Shown here: in pieces, positions 63,141 to 64,000 of the stretch
Numbering within the stretch: position 1 is the stretch's first letter
How the letters are laid out: each line of letters starts with the position of its first letter
Assembly: GCA_028023455.1 (NCBI GenBank)
Contig: JAQFVV010006625.1
Location: 124,001 to 188,000, forward strand
Length of the DNA stretch: 64,000 bases
Reading direction: 5' to 3'
Source of the DNA: Epiperipatus broadwayi
Taxonomy: Eukaryota; Onychophora; Udeonychophora; Euonychophora; Peripatidae
Notes under the pieces: model-generated
Database searches by the model: none
What the model saw: only the letters and a program-made list of their open reading frames with translations
What the model was told of the DNA's origin: nothing
Translations under genes and position numbers: made by a program

Positions 63141-64000
63141 AATAATGTGATAGTATTAGTTCAAATATGTCTATAAAATATTATTTTTAATTCACTTGAC
63201 AATATAAAAAATAAATCAACAACATATAAAATACAAATGAAACCTCTGCAACTTGTAGAGACAAGATATTCTAAATGGTTAATAAAAAATTCCTGTGAAT
63301 TTTATACACAGAATTTATATAGACTAGCATGATATCTCTCCCTTGAAAATTACAGCTGTAATATAATACAGATGCCAATATCTATATACAAGTCAAAGAA
63401 TTAACACTCAATTCAATTTTATCTTAGGCATTTTTATAATAAAACTGTTTACTAAGTAACACTGGAGTGTTAGATATAGTCCACCTTAAAAAAAGATTGT
63501 TTGGAAATTTTTCAGCTTAATTAAAAATTCCTACAAAAAATCATTTAGTGACATGATTTATGAATTCAGTGAGAACTGACCTAACAGACCCATGAACAAT
63601 AAAATTAAATACCAACACATAATTTTTTTTCCAGTTTAAACATGTAAAATATTCAGATTTATAGTAGTACATTTAGTTTTTAAAAATAACCGTCTTACTG
63701 ATATTTAAACAAGTTAGAAGTAAATAAAATATATTGTAATATAGAAAAAGCTCAATTTTGGCTATCTTATTAGATCTAAAAAAGTTACAACAAAGGAAAT
63801 AATTACATTTCAATTTGTCTTGTTTTTTATAATAATAAGTATTGATTTATTTAAAAATTTTACATTCCTTAATTGATAATGAGAACTCAAATATTTTTTA
63901 AAATAATAATGTGAATATTTATAATGTGATAGAAATAGTTGTTAAAGAAAAAAAAAGTATGAAATATATATTTTTATTTTGTCTTCAGTAATTTTACCTT

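Larger units (their letters stand above)
60704..64000 (-). repeat. Host duplicated segment, copy 3, with insertions
   Basis: 60704-61268 and about 63140-63720 match copy 2 (20395-20990 and 21060-21720) in order; 61269-63139 is absent from copy 2 and therefore inserted. Landmarks include AGGTTTTCAATATT, AAAATCAACTGG, GCATGATATCTCTC and GGCATTTTTATAATAAAA. The right end (63720-64000) is AT-rich with no gene seen. Confidence 0.72.

Overview
This window is AT-rich animal nuclear DNA (roughly three quarters A+T by eye) with no bacterial-style gene organisation. The only host-gene signal is a complement control protein (CCP, Sushi) exon on the minus strand. It occurs in three related copies: an intact, correctly spliced exon at 217-402, a decayed pseudo-exon near 20306-20462, and a fragment at 60707-60765. 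Each copy lies in a longer duplicated intronic segment, so the window looks like the interior of a large multi-Sushi gene, or a cluster of such genes, whose introns are filled with transposable elements. The species cannot be named from the sequence. The mix of CCP exons, Penelope-like, RTE-like and Tx1/L1-like elements and Ty3/gypsy elements fits an AT-rich invertebrate.

Layout. 1-1145: Sushi exon plus a perfect foldback. 1158-1745: a terminal-inverted-repeat element. 1875-5547: no genes seen. 5548-14080: a three-level nest, in which a minus-strand Ty3/gypsy pol (G3) is split by a minus-strand Tx1/L1-like LINE (7794-13654, 16-bp target duplication), itself split by a hAT-type MITE (11146-11663, 8-bp target duplication). 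14640-15680: tandem repeats. 16490-19215: plus-strand RTE-like LINE. 19225-21760: second copy of the host segment. 22450-23850: a second, different LINE. 24180-28380: faint reverse transcriptase remnants and the 3' end of another minus-strand gypsy element (G4). 30467-37868: a complete, target-duplicated, minus-strand LTR element (G2) with about 2.5-kb LTRs that carries only gag. 39130-39740: a Penelope-like 3' end with a GIY-YIG endonuclease. 41331-45219: two LTR-like segments sitting in (TA)n. 45236-60703: a plus-strand giant-LTR gypsy element (G1), about 15.5 kb with about 4-kb LTRs. 60704-64000: third copy of the host segment, with a tandem-repeat block and a 486-bp foldback.

No mobile element here looks autonomous: every pol or LINE reading frame is interrupted. 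The best-preserved coding piece is the G2 gag. G1, G3 and G4 share an integrase C-terminal signature (GTYNAR or a close variant) and form one clade. G2 has no pol and its LTR ends resemble those of G4, so it was probably moved in trans by a relative. The most notable findings are the gag-only giant-LTR element, the datable nested insertion, the Sushi exon cut exactly at the G1 LTR boundary, and a pair of diverged foldback elements sharing one motif at the same offset.
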